Shown here: positions 9,192-16,778 of the stretch, in pieces | Position numbering within the stretch: the stretch's first letter is position 1 | How the letters are laid out: each line of letters begins with the position of its first letter | NCBI GenBank assembly: GCA_031290295.1 | Contig: JAITNT010000025.1 | Coordinates: 1 to 22,572 of the forward strand | Direction: 5' to 3' | From: Clostridiales bacterium | GTDB taxonomy: Bacteria; Bacillota; Clostridia; Christensenellales; DUVY01 | Length of the DNA: 22,572 bases | Notes under the pieces: model-generated | Told to the model about the DNA's origin: nothing | The model's database searches: none | What the model saw: the letters and a program-made list of their open reading frames with translations, nothing else | Translations under genes and position numbers: made by a program

Positions 9192-10103
9192 CTAGTCCGC
9201 GTGCGGTCCGACTTTCCCAAGCGCGAACCTCGCCAAAAAGGATAACGGAATGGCGACCGCCGTCAATACCAATCCCGTCGCCGAAAGATACGGATAATCG
9301 CTCACGCCGGCTAATTTTGCGGCGCGGTACAGATAATAACCGAAGGTATATACGCCGTACTCCGCGCTTGTCCCAAAAAAGCTGAACAAATTCATCTGCG
9401 CCGTAAAGATAGTCGCAACGCCTACGACCAGAAAAGTACACAGCGTCGACCACACCATCGGTACGACGATATAGAAAAACTCCTTAAGCGGCGTTACGCC
9501 GTCCATTATGCCCGCCTCGATTACCGAATCGGAAATACCGCTCATACTGCTCGAAAACATCAGTACTTGCGTGGAAAAGCCCGTCCAAAACGTGAAAAAT
9601 AAAACCGCGCCGAGCTGCGTTTTGGGGTTAGAAATAAGTCCCTCCATCGCGGTATGAAACAAATTATCGGCAAAAAACGGGATTACCTCGTCCGTAAAAT
9701 ACATGAATATCAACGAAAAAACAAGCGCCGAGACGATATGCGGCAAAAACAAAATAAATCTGAAGAGTCCGCCGAGCAATCGCTTTTTATAGATATAGAA
9801 GCTGAAAAACGTAGAAAACAAGGCTACCAAAATCGACACTCCGTAAAGTATCAGGGAATTTTTTATCGCCGAGCCCAGGTAAGCCAGTGTGCCGAAATCC
9901 CTGAAGACCTTGGTAAAATTATTTAACCCGTAAAAGACGTACTCGCCCGCTCCCATGTCGTAAGCTTTGAAGGCAAGCAAAATCGAATTAAGATTTACGC
10001 CGATATAGAAGATACAAAATTGCAGCACGGGAAGACCCACCAGCGAAACGTAAAACGCGGCGGATTTAATTTTTGTCTTTTGTCTTCCCGTCAATTTCTT
10101 CAT
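9192..10103 (-). CDS. CUT1 sugar ABC transporter permease, UgpA/LacF type
   Basis: A 303-residue permease starting MKKLTGRQKTK, a basic cytoplasmic N-terminus before the first helix (about residues 15-37). Its ribosome site AAGGGG overlaps the end of the solute-binding protein gene, whose stop is ten bases upstream. About six hydrophobic segments are visible. The EAA loop lies near residues 192-214 (IEAGIMDGVTPLKEFFYIVVP), matching the family pattern of EAA, then G, then a conserved proline. It forms the membrane channel with the next gene's product and receives substrate from the lipoprotein encoded just before it. The substrate cannot be read from the sequence. The cluster suggests an oligosaccharide, possibly one containing uronic acid. 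Confidence 0.93.
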   Translation of the reverse strand: MKKLTGRQKTKIKSAAFYVSLVGLPVLQFCIFYIGVNLNSILLAFKAYDMGAGEYVFYGLNNFTKVFRDFGTLAYLGSAIKNSLILYGVSILVALFSTFFSFYIYKKRLLGGLFRFILFLPHIVSALVFSLIFMYFTDEVIPFFADNLFHTAMEGLISNPKTQLGAVLFFTFWTGFSTQVLMFSSSMSGISDSVIEAGIMDGVTPLKEFFYIVVPMVWSTLCTFLVVGVATIFTAQMNLFSFFGTSAEYGVYTFGYYLYRAAKLAGVSDYPYLSATGLVLTAVAIPLSFLARFALGKVGPHAD

Positions 10104-10113
10104 CTAAAGCCCC

Positions 10114-11805
10114 TTACGCCTTAAAATATTCGCCGTAATCGGACCAACCGGAGAGGGTCAGCTCGTATATTCCGCCGAACACGTCGTAGGCGGTTTTGGA
10201 ATCGCGAAACGCCGAATACGGCGACAGGTAATTTTGATTCCTTATAACCGAGCTCCATGCGAGCTTCAAAGCGACCTCCTCGTTGATAAACATTTCGTTC
10301 GGGCTGTTTGCCGAGGCGATATTAACGCTCGGGTTATTTCTCAAATTCCATACCGATCTCGAATACGGACTCAAGGAACTAACCTGCTCCGCGGTAAGGT
10401 CGTAAGCGACGGCCTTCGCCGTACCCGAAGTCGTCGTAAACATTTGCAGGTTTTCGTCGGTATACGCGTACTTGACGAATTGCTTTGCCAGGGTCTCTTT
10501 CGGCGTATTCTTCGTATTTGCGTTAATAATCACGTACGAGCCCATGTGGTCGAATAAGGTAAGGGCTTTTCCGCCGCCCTCCGCGACCGAGCCGCCGACC
10601 CGCACCGGCAAGGGCATGAACCCGAAATTCCTGTTTTCGGCGTCGCTTCCGTACGCCTTAATCGTTCTTGCAATCGGGTCGGAGGCCTCGTTTTCCCACC
10701 AGCTGCCGTCGATAAGCATTGCGATAGGCTGCATTTTGGTGTCCAGGCGGCTATAAACAAAGGCTTCCTGCGCGTCTAAGTGCGAAAAGGTAATTTGCGT
10801 GCTTTTTGAATAATAGTAGGCGGGATTCGTCATTATCTTATGCAGAAGCTCCAAGGCGTAATATCTGCCCGTCTGCTTTGTGAGCATATAACCGTTGCTT
10901 TCTTGAATATCGATTCTGTCCGTTTCAAAGGTGTAACCGTTAGTTGTAGCCGTGGCTTTAGAAATAATTTCGGTATTGCCGCTAAAGGTAAAATTCTCGC
11001 TGAATTCCTCGTACCCCATCCAGTTGGCATAAAAAGCGTTAAGTAAATATTCGGTATACGTCGAGGTCTTACCCGTCCAAACAAAGGGAACGATGCTCAT
11101 TTCAACCATTTTTTCCATCAACAGATAAAATTCTTCTAACGACGAAGGCAACCCGTCGTCCTCCGTTCCCCTCGCTCCGTCGGGACCGCAGGACCTCGCG
11201 TCCGAGCTTTTTTTGATAAATTCGTTTGCCTCGCCGCCGTTGTTTTCCGCGTCGTAAGCAAAATAAAGCCTTTTAGAGGAAAACAAATCCTTATCGTAAT
11301 TGACGCCGCCGTAGCACTCGTAATGCGGAATACCGTATATATGCCCGTCAAGCGCGGTAAGATTAGTAATTTGGTCGCTTGAAAGCTTGCTTCTTATCGT
11401 TTTGCCGTCCGAGAGCGGCTCGTCGCAAATATCGTCGAGCGGCAGCACATATTTCTGCGAAGCAAAGGTATTCAGGCTGATTCCCTCGTTAAAATACACG
11501 TCGTTGCTGTCGCCCGCGATATAATCCAAAACCGTTCTTCCTGCATTTTTGCTGGAATCGATGATAATCTGCGCGCCGAGCTTGCCGTTTTCAAAGGAAA
11601 CGTCGGCATACGCCCGCTCGAATTTCGCCTTTAAGGTTTTGAGCCAGGCATCTCCCGTACCGCCCTCAAAAATCGCGACGTACAGCTGCGTTTTTGTTTC
11701 GTCGATTTTCTCCGTCGCGGAGCTTCCCCGTCCGCAGCCGGAAACCGCCGCGCCGATAAGAATCAAAACCGAAATCACGCTTAATACCTTAGATAGCTTT
11801 TTCAT
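10114..11805 (-). CDS. Extracellular solute-binding lipoprotein of the sugar ABC transporter
   Basis: A 563-residue family 1 solute-binding protein. The frame is open to 12036, but the ATG at 11805 gives a proper lipoprotein signal (MKKLSKVLSV, then AAVSGC with Cys24) and is preceded by AAAGGGG. The longer form would overlap the upstream gene by about 200 bases. Features of large CUT1 binding proteins include the early strand TQLYVAIFEGGTGDAW, an acidic insertion GARGTEDDGLPSSLEEF typical of long clostridial members, and an aromatic-rich ligand region with WWENEASDP near the middle. It is larger than the usual 400-450 residues, as often seen in binders of oligosaccharides. It captures the sugar outside the membrane and passes it to the two permeases encoded directly downstream. 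Confidence 0.92.
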   Translation of the reverse strand: MKKLSKVLSVISVLILIGAAVSGCGRGSSATEKIDETKTQLYVAIFEGGTGDAWLKTLKAKFERAYADVSFENGKLGAQIIIDSSKNAGRTVLDYIAGDSNDVYFNEGISLNTFASQKYVLPLDDICDEPLSDGKTIRSKLSSDQITNLTALDGHIYGIPHYECYGGVNYDKDLFSSKRLYFAYDAENNGGEANEFIKKSSDARSCGPDGARGTEDDGLPSSLEEFYLLMEKMVEMSIVPFVWTGKTSTYTEYLLNAFYANWMGYEEFSENFTFSGNTEIISKATATTNGYTFETDRIDIQESNGYMLTKQTGRYYALELLHKIMTNPAYYYSKSTQITFSHLDAQEAFVYSRLDTKMQPIAMLIDGSWWENEASDPIARTIKAYGSDAENRNFGFMPLPVRVGGSVAEGGGKALTLFDHMGSYVIINANTKNTPKETLAKQFVKYAYTDENLQMFTTTSGTAKAVAYDLTAEQVSSLSPYSRSVWNLRNNPSVNIASANSPNEMFINEEVALKLAWSSVIRNQNYLSPYSAFRDSKTAYDVFGGIYELTLSGWSDYGEYFKA

Positions 11806-11828
11806 ACATGTCCCCTTTAATAAAAATT

Positions 11829-13862
11829 TTAGCCGTTCAATAACAGCGCAAAGCAGCCTCCCTGAACGCTTCTGTTGACGAACATTTTGCCGCCGCCGTA
11901 CCTGCAGCTCTCGCCGCTTACGCTGTCGTACCAATCGGAAAAGGGCACCCTGTCGGGCGATTCCTTCAGATACGCGGCAAGGGCTTTTATCACCTTGCGG
12001 CGGTTGCCTAAATCGGGAGTCAGCGACAGCGTCCAAATTTCCCAGTCGCTTTTAGTATACAACGCCCTGCTGTCGAGCGGATAGCCGTATTTGCCGAAAT
12101 TCCGCATATATTCGTCGAATTCCCTGCTCATAAGCTCTCTTGAAAAAAGCCTTGTTCCCAACAGCAAATCGGGATAGAAATTGTATTTCAAGCTGAACGA
12201 GGGAGTATCGCAGGACTTCGACAGCGGCAACACGCCCTCCCCTGCATACGCCTCCAAAACCGCGGCGCGTTCCTCCGCTTTTGCGCGGTACTTAACGCCT
12301 AAATCGCGCTTTCCGAGCCTTTCGCAAATTTGTGCGAACGCGCCTATGCCGATAACGCCCTTAATCGCCAAATTGATATTGTTATTCAGATGTCCCGCAA
12401 AATCGTCCGTGCAAAGCTGCCGCTCGGGATAAACGTCCTTCTTGCAAATATAATCCGCCCAAAGCTGCAGACAATTGAAATATTTTGCGGGCAATTCGAC
12501 GCTTCCCGTATATTTTGCCGCCAGCGCGGACAGTATAAGCATATTTCCGCATTCCTCGATCGGCATTTGTTTGTCCATATTATAAAGCTCGCTGCCCGCC
12601 GGATACGTATAGTAGCGCGGAAGCACTCCTCCGTCGCAAACGTTGTAAGTGACCGCCTTTTGATACCTACCCTCCGTTTTATTGTATATCGCGTAATACT
12701 GCCCGCAGCAAAACGGATATACGCCCGCGTCGTGCGGAGCAAAATCGTATTCCCAAACGGGCATTCCGGCAAAATCAAAAATCGGATAAAGCATTCCTTC
12801 CACCAGCTTAGGGTTGTACAGAAGATACAACGGCATCGACGGATAGCTGATATCGACGGTGGCGATACAGCCGTCCGAGCCGCATTCCTTAGACAAAAAC
12901 AACAGCCTGCCCTTTCCGTCCTGAACAAGGGTATGCGCCGCGACGGACTGCCTTAAAGAGGCGTACAAAAGCAATAAATAATCCTCGCCGTATTCGCGCG
13001 CCTTCAGCTTCAAATCGCCGTCAAAATCCCTGCACTTCCGCTCTACCGTATCGAAATCGCGATAAATTTCCTCTATAGCGTCAACGGTCGATTTTCCCGC
13101 TCTGTAATAATAGCCCGTGAGAAACGCCCCGTAATAATAGACGGAGCAAAGCTCGTCGAACGCAATTAATAATTTTCCGCAAGCGGCGGTGCAGTTTGAG
13201 TGCAAATCCGATGCGCTTATGTATTGAATTTCGTCAGCGTTATAAATACTTTTTTCGCCGCCTTTTGCGACGGCGTCGAAATCGGATTCCCCGAAATAAT
13301 TGCATTTGCCGCCGGATATGTATAAATATCCCCAGTCCGCGCCTATCAAATCCGCGGAATGAGAGAAAATATCCTGCTTGTCCTTACCGAAATATGCGAC
13401 CTCGCGTCCGTTCAGCTTAAACACGTCGCCCCGCATAAAGCCGTTGCCCCTCTCCGAATTATAGCATAAGCTCTCGCCCGCAAACAGCGTAATGCAAAGA
13501 CGCTTCACGGGTTTTATGGAACTAAAGGCGTATTTCAGATAACAAACGGGGTTGGACATCAAATCTATGTCGTTAGGCGGAAGCGGCGAAACAAAGGAAA
13601 CATCCAGAGTGAAGCCGTCCCCGGCGAAGGAATAGTCCGTGCTGAACGCCGTCAACGAAAGCTTCGTCTGCTCCGGCCGCTTGTATCCGTTCTTTTTTCC
13701 TAAAAAGACGTAGCTTTCACCGTCTACGGCGATTGTGCCGTAGAGAGGCTTACGGTCGTTTTGCCAACAGGTGGTATCGCTATCGGTAAGCACGTCGGAT
13801 CTTGACCATATCGAAAAATACGGGTTCTTCAAAAACAACGGATATGCGGGCAATAATCTCAT
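11829..13862 (-). CDS. GtaA-like DUF5127/DUF4965/DUF1793 protein, first gene of the operon
   Basis: A 677-residue protein with the full domain order of the so-called glutaminase A family. The N-terminal signature PYFSIWSRSD is at residues 14-23. The DUF5127 beta-domain spans about 60-290. DUF4965 starts near 295, with DGCIATVDISYPSMPLYLLY at 330-349 and APHDAGVYPF at 375-384. The DUF1793 helical region has EECGNMLIL (436-444), TDDFAGHLNNNINLAIKG (485-502) and SDWEIW (605-610), and ends with RSVQGGCFALLL. No signal peptide or membrane segment is present, so the protein is cytoplasmic, unlike the secreted fungal relatives. The glutaminase name comes from a fungal enzyme. Here the sugar transporter operon suggests a carbohydrate-active role, which is inference. 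The start at 13862 fits the conserved N-terminus. The GGAGG site lies about 13 bases upstream, slightly far. Confidence 0.85.
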   Translation of the reverse strand: MRLLPAYPLFLKNPYFSIWSRSDVLTDSDTTCWQNDRKPLYGTIAVDGESYVFLGKKNGYKRPEQTKLSLTAFSTDYSFAGDGFTLDVSFVSPLPPNDIDLMSNPVCYLKYAFSSIKPVKRLCITLFAGESLCYNSERGNGFMRGDVFKLNGREVAYFGKDKQDIFSHSADLIGADWGYLYISGGKCNYFGESDFDAVAKGGEKSIYNADEIQYISASDLHSNCTAACGKLLIAFDELCSVYYYGAFLTGYYYRAGKSTVDAIEEIYRDFDTVERKCRDFDGDLKLKAREYGEDYLLLLYASLRQSVAAHTLVQDGKGRLLFLSKECGSDGCIATVDISYPSMPLYLLYNPKLVEGMLYPIFDFAGMPVWEYDFAPHDAGVYPFCCGQYYAIYNKTEGRYQKAVTYNVCDGGVLPRYYTYPAGSELYNMDKQMPIEECGNMLILSALAAKYTGSVELPAKYFNCLQLWADYICKKDVYPERQLCTDDFAGHLNNNINLAIKGVIGIGAFAQICERLGKRDLGVKYRAKAEERAAVLEAYAGEGVLPLSKSCDTPSFSLKYNFYPDLLLGTRLFSRELMSREFDEYMRNFGKYGYPLDSRALYTKSDWEIWTLSLTPDLGNRRKVIKALAAYLKESPDRVPFSDWYDSVSGESCRYGGGKMFVNRSVQGGCFALLLNG

Positions 13863-13884
13863 AACAAGTACGTTACCTCCAAAG

Positions 13885-13905
13885 AGCGGTAAGACCGCTT
13901 CTTAC
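13885..13905 (-). promoter_or_regulatory. Overlapping palindromes at the transcription start, candidate operator
   Basis: Two perfect inverted repeats overlap here: AGCGGT-AAG-ACCGCT at 13885-13899, and GTAAGA-CCGCT-TCTTAC at 13889-13905. They begin about seven bases downstream of the -10 box, so a bound protein would cover the start site. As RNA, the two arms could also form alternative hairpins just ahead of the ribosome site. The neighbouring winged-helix regulator is the obvious candidate binder, by inference. Confidence 0.6.
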
Positions 13906-13911
13906 TATCTC

Positions 13912-13939
13912 ATTCTAACACATAATTTCTCTTTGTCAA
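13912..13939 (-). promoter_or_regulatory. Sigma-A promoter of the seven-gene operon
   Basis: On the minus strand, TTGACA (13939-13934) is followed after 16 bases by TAGAAT (13917-13912). The predicted start is near 13905, about 43 bases ahead of the first gene. No other comparable promoter was noticed in the short gaps further down the operon. Confidence 0.75.
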
Positions 13940-14019
13940 TAGCAATGACCTTACAGGTTTTTTGGAAAATTCCCGCGACAATTTACAATATTTTCGCGAG
14001 CTGATTTTTTACCGGACTG

Positions 14020-14048
14020 TTGACAAATCAAATACTTTCATTTATATT
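14020..14048 (+). promoter_or_regulatory. Sigma-A promoter of the regulator-GH3 operon
   Basis: TTGACA (14020-14025), a 17-base spacer and TATATT (14043-14048) form a near-consensus promoter. The predicted start near 14055 leaves a leader of about 120 bases before the GTG start at 14174. Confidence 0.8.
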
Positions 14049-14076
14049 AGAGGTGAAGGGTCGATAATATTTGCAT

Positions 14077-14088
14077 GTAAGACACGCT
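14077..14088 (+). promoter_or_regulatory. Partial copy of the palindrome half-site, candidate operator
   Basis: GTAAGACACGCT here resembles GTAAGACCGCT at 13889-13899 in the leftward promoter. It lies shortly downstream of the predicted rightward start site. A shared site in both promoters would fit one regulator controlling both units. The match is short and could be chance. Confidence 0.35.
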
Positions 14089-14094
14089 AAGCCC

Positions 14095-14143
14095 GTATCC
14101 GCCTCCGGAACGCTGTTAACAGAAATCGTGTTTCGGCGGATAC
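14095..14143 (+). promoter_or_regulatory. Inverted repeat in the leader of the regulator gene
   Basis: GTATCCGCC (14095-14103) is perfectly complementary to GGCGGATAC (14135-14143). The 31-base loop contains the ten-base palindrome CTGTTAACAG (14113-14122). The structure ends about 20 bases before the ribosome site AAGGAAG. It could be an operator pair or an RNA fold affecting translation of the GTG start. No T tract follows, so it is not a terminator. Confidence 0.4.
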
Positions 14144-14173
14144 CGTTTCCAAAAATATAAGGAAGTAACTGCA

Positions 14174-15136
14174 GTGGGCGATTTAATTAACTCAAACAAA
14201 AATTTTGTATTTAACATTTCCGAAACGGACAAGCAAGAGGAATTTTCCAGAATTTGCAAGGCGATTTCTTCTCTCGAGCGAATTAAAATTCTACACCTGA
14301 TTTGTCAAAAGCCCATGACTATCGCGGAAATTGCGGAGAAGCTTGACCTCCCTCTTTCAACGACTGCGTCGCATTGCTCCCTTTTGCAGGAAACCCAGCT
14401 GATTTTCATCGATTACAAGCCGAGTATCAAGGGACAAATAAAGCTTTGCTGTAAATCGCTTTCCAGCGTCACCATTAATTTTTACAACGAAATTCATCTC
14501 GACGCCAAGAAGTTTACCAAAATTGAAATGCCGGTCGGCTATTACAGCGAATGCAAAATCGAAACGCCTTGCGGGCTTGCAAGCTTGACGGGAGCAATCG
14601 GGAGCTACGACAATTCCTCGTCGTTCTATCTGCCCGAAAGAGTCAACGCGGAAATTTTATGGTTTCAAAACGGCATTATTACCTATATCTTCCCTAATAC
14701 TTCGCTTGCCGATACCGCCTTTGAGGATATCGCCTTTTCGTTCGAGTTATGCTCCGAGGCCGTTTATTACCGAAACGATTGGCCCAGCGACATCACTATT
14801 TGGATTAACGATATCGAGATCGCAACCTACACGTCCCCCGGTGATTTCGGGGGCAGGCGCGGAAGATATACTCCCGATTTTTGGTATATCAACAGCACGC
14901 AATTCGGAATTTTGAAGAAGTTTTCCGTCAACGAACACGGGTGCTGTGTCGACGATATTCTCCATAGCAAGGACGTAACGATCGCCGATTTGAATTTGCA
15001 AAAAAACGAGCCTATAAAATTAAGTATCGGAATCAAAAAGGACGCGACCCATAAGGGCGGAATAAATATTTTCGGCAAAAACTGGGGCGATTCCAACCAG
15101 TCGATTATTATGACGCTAAAAAACAAGGACGAATAA
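14174..15136 (+). CDS. ArsR-like winged-helix regulator with a C-terminal beta-rich domain
   Basis: A 320-residue protein starting at GTG, chosen because AAGGAAG lies eight bases upstream. Residues about 24-95 form a winged helix of ArsR type, with SLERIKILHLI, MTIAEIAEKLDLPLSTTASH (recognition helix near 59-72) and LLQETQLI. The remaining 225 residues are beta-rich and include ELCSEAVYYRNDWPSDITIW (191-210), SPGDFGGRRGRYTPDFW (221-237) and FGILKKFSVNEHG (244-256). Proteins with this architecture are familiar from Bacillota carbohydrate loci, but I know of no assigned ligand. The metal-binding cysteines of classical ArsR/SmtB sensors were not recognised in the recognition helix. Its position, divergent from the transport operon and just before a glycosidase, suggests a sugar-responsive local regulator. 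It is cytoplasmic, and its stop lies five bases before the next ATG. Confidence 0.8.
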   Translation: MGDLINSNKNFVFNISETDKQEEFSRICKAISSLERIKILHLICQKPMTIAEIAEKLDLPLSTTASHCSLLQETQLIFIDYKPSIKGQIKLCCKSLSSVTINFYNEIHLDAKKFTKIEMPVGYYSECKIETPCGLASLTGAIGSYDNSSSFYLPERVNAEILWFQNGIITYIFPNTSLADTAFEDIAFSFELCSEAVYYRNDWPSDITIWINDIEIATYTSPGDFGGRRGRYTPDFWYINSTQFGILKKFSVNEHGCCVDDILHSKDVTIADLNLQKNEPIKLSIGIKKDATHKGGINIFGKNWGDSNQSIIMTLKNKDE

Positions 15137-15141
15137 CGCCT

Positions 15142-16728
15142 ATGACCGGGAGCTTAACCGCAGAACAAAAAATAGGGCAGTTAATTTTTGCCCGCAACCC
15201 CGGCGATACCCCGGAGCAAAAAGCCTTTGTCGGGCAAATGCTGCGCAACAAAAGCCTGGGCGGCGTTCAGGTTTCCGTTACGCCGGGTTCAAAGCGGATT
15301 ATAGACGGGCTGAAAAGCCGAGCGGATTATCCCGTTCTTATCGGCAACGATATGGAAAAAGGCTATCCCGGCAGCGATTTGGGCGGCTTTCCGATGATTT
15401 CGCTTGCGGCGACCGATAATCCCGAATACGCGTACTCCTTCGCCAAGGCGACGGCAATCAACGCCCGCGTTAACGGCTACAATACAATTTGGGGGCCCGT
15501 CGTCGATCTCAAACGCAGTAACGCCCCCGCGAGTATTGACCGAAAGCTCGGCGACAGCGCCGAAGGCGTCTCTAAGCTTGCGGAGCAAATATGCCGGGCC
15601 TTTTATGAGGCGGGAATAGTCTGCGCCGCCAAGCATTACCCCGGCGGCGAGGACGTGCCCATGGATACCCACATGGCGGAGGGCGTTTCCTTTTTAAGCG
15701 AAAAGGAGCTGCTCGAAGCCGACATTCAGCCGTATATCCGAATCGACAAAAGCGGGTATTTGAGCGGCATAATGACCCAGCACCGCAGATTTGTGAATAT
15801 CGACGGCAAATACCCCGCGAGCCTTTCTCCGAAATTGCACGGCATAATACGAAAACAAGGCTTCGACGGGCTGATTTTTTCCGACAGCCTCGCCATGATG
15901 GGAATCGTGCAAAAATTCGGCGAATTAGAATGCCTTGTCCTCGCAATAAACGCCGGAACGGATATCGTTCTGCCTAGCTACAGACTCGGGCTGAAGCAAA
16001 GCTACGAATACCTTGTGAAGGCATACCGTGAAGGCAGAATATCGCAAGCGCGTATCAACGAGGCTTACGCGCGCGTGCGGACGGCGCAGCTTTTTACCGC
16101 CAAAGCCCCCGAATTTCCGCTTACGGTTACAGATGCTTTGCTTGCGCACGACAGAGCCGTCGCTAAGGATTGCATTACCGAAATTTCCCGCGGCGCCGTT
16201 CCTCCGCCCGCAAAGGACGAACGCCGCTTATTCGTAGTGCTTACCCCGCAAAATTACGGTAAAGCCGCGACGGTTGCCGCCGAAATAAACAATTCTGAAT
16301 GGTATTACCCCAAAATATTAGAGGACAAAATCGCCGAGGAATTCCCTGCGTGCGAAATCGTCGAGCTGTCGGAATTCCCTACCGCGGAGGAGAACGACCG
16401 TCTTTTTTACAAAGCCGCCGGTTTTTCTGACGTAATTCTCGTCACCTACTGCAAAACCTCCTGCTATCTGGGCACCGATTGCCTTACACGCCGCGTCGAA
16501 TCCGTCATATCCGCCCTCGTCGCCTCCGACAAGGTAAGCGCCCTCGTTCATTTCGGCAACCCGTGCGCGGCAGAAGCCCTCCCCTACATCCCCCGTATCA
16601 TTTTCGGCTACTCCGCGCAAAAATCCCTGACATACGCGATAGACGTTTTAGCCGGAAATTTCTCCCCGAAAGGCAAGCTCCCTTTCCGCCTCAAGCTGCA
16701 TAAAGAAAAATACATATTAGACCCGTGA
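15142..16728 (+). CDS. GH3 family glycosidase, NagZ-like, cytoplasmic
   Basis: A 528-residue glycoside hydrolase family 3 protein with no signal peptide. Residues 1-325 form the TIM barrel. IGNDMEKGYPG lies near 67-77, and KHYPGGEDVPMDTH at 164-177 holds the K-H pair and the D-x-H motif typical of NagZ-type members. LIFSDSLAMMGI at 244-255 places the nucleophile aspartate at D248. Residues about 330-528 resemble the second alpha/beta domain found in many GH3 proteins. In family terms it could be a beta-N-acetylhexosaminidase, a phosphorylase-like relative or another exo-beta-glycosidase. The sequence alone does not settle this. The ATG lies five bases after the regulator's stop, with AAGGAC about 12 bases upstream, so translational coupling is likely. 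It probably trims imported oligosaccharides from the divergently encoded transporter. Confidence 0.9.
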   Translation: MTGSLTAEQKIGQLIFARNPGDTPEQKAFVGQMLRNKSLGGVQVSVTPGSKRIIDGLKSRADYPVLIGNDMEKGYPGSDLGGFPMISLAATDNPEYAYSFAKATAINARVNGYNTIWGPVVDLKRSNAPASIDRKLGDSAEGVSKLAEQICRAFYEAGIVCAAKHYPGGEDVPMDTHMAEGVSFLSEKELLEADIQPYIRIDKSGYLSGIMTQHRRFVNIDGKYPASLSPKLHGIIRKQGFDGLIFSDSLAMMGIVQKFGELECLVLAINAGTDIVLPSYRLGLKQSYEYLVKAYREGRISQARINEAYARVRTAQLFTAKAPEFPLTVTDALLAHDRAVAKDCITEISRGAVPPPAKDERRLFVVLTPQNYGKAATVAAEINNSEWYYPKILEDKIAEEFPACEIVELSEFPTAEENDRLFYKAAGFSDVILVTYCKTSCYLGTDCLTRRVESVISALVASDKVSALVHFGNPCAAEALPYIPRIIFGYSAQKSLTYAIDVLAGNFSPKGKLPFRLKLHKEKYILDP

Positions 16729-16778
16729 GCCGACCGGCGTCGGCGCGGCGGAACGGCGACAATTTTGCCGCTGCGACT
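16729..16778. other. Convergent gap with GC-rich hairpins
   Basis: GCCGAC-CGGC-GTCGGC at 16729-16744 is a perfect six-base stem directly after the GH3 stop. A further CGGC/GCCG pair follows near 16754-16770. A run of six T lies at 16786-16791, some distance away and inside the end of the AraC gene. The gap may terminate one or both converging units, but neither strand shows a hairpin directly followed by a T tract. Confidence 0.3.

Larger units (their letters stand above)
13863..14173. promoter_or_regulatory. Divergent regulatory region between the transport operon and the regulator-GH3 operon
   Basis: This 311-base stretch has no gene. It holds a leftward sigma-A promoter, a rightward sigma-A promoter, palindromes around the leftward start site, and an inverted repeat in the rightward leader. 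These are listed separately. The arrangement is typical of a local regulator controlling a divergent catabolic operon. Confidence 0.8.

Noticed and set aside
9181..9453. Upstream extension of the second permease
   Set aside because: It would overlap the first permease gene by about 260 bases and encodes no similarity. The ATG at 9180 has its own ribosome site.
11806..12036. N-terminal extension of the solute-binding protein
   Set aside because: It would bury the lipoprotein signal peptide inside the protein and overlap the preceding gene.
12386..12928. Second minus-strand frame of 180 codons inside the GtaA-like gene
   Set aside because: It is out of frame with the conserved GtaA family motifs and is a by-product of codon bias.
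14747..15126. Minus-strand frames inside the regulator gene
   Set aside because: They are antisense to a protein with a clear winged helix and a supported start, and have no motif of their own.
16729..16744. GC hairpin after the GH3 gene as a rho-independent terminator
   Set aside because: Neither strand has a T tract directly after the stem, so it is kept only as a hairpin in the convergent gap.
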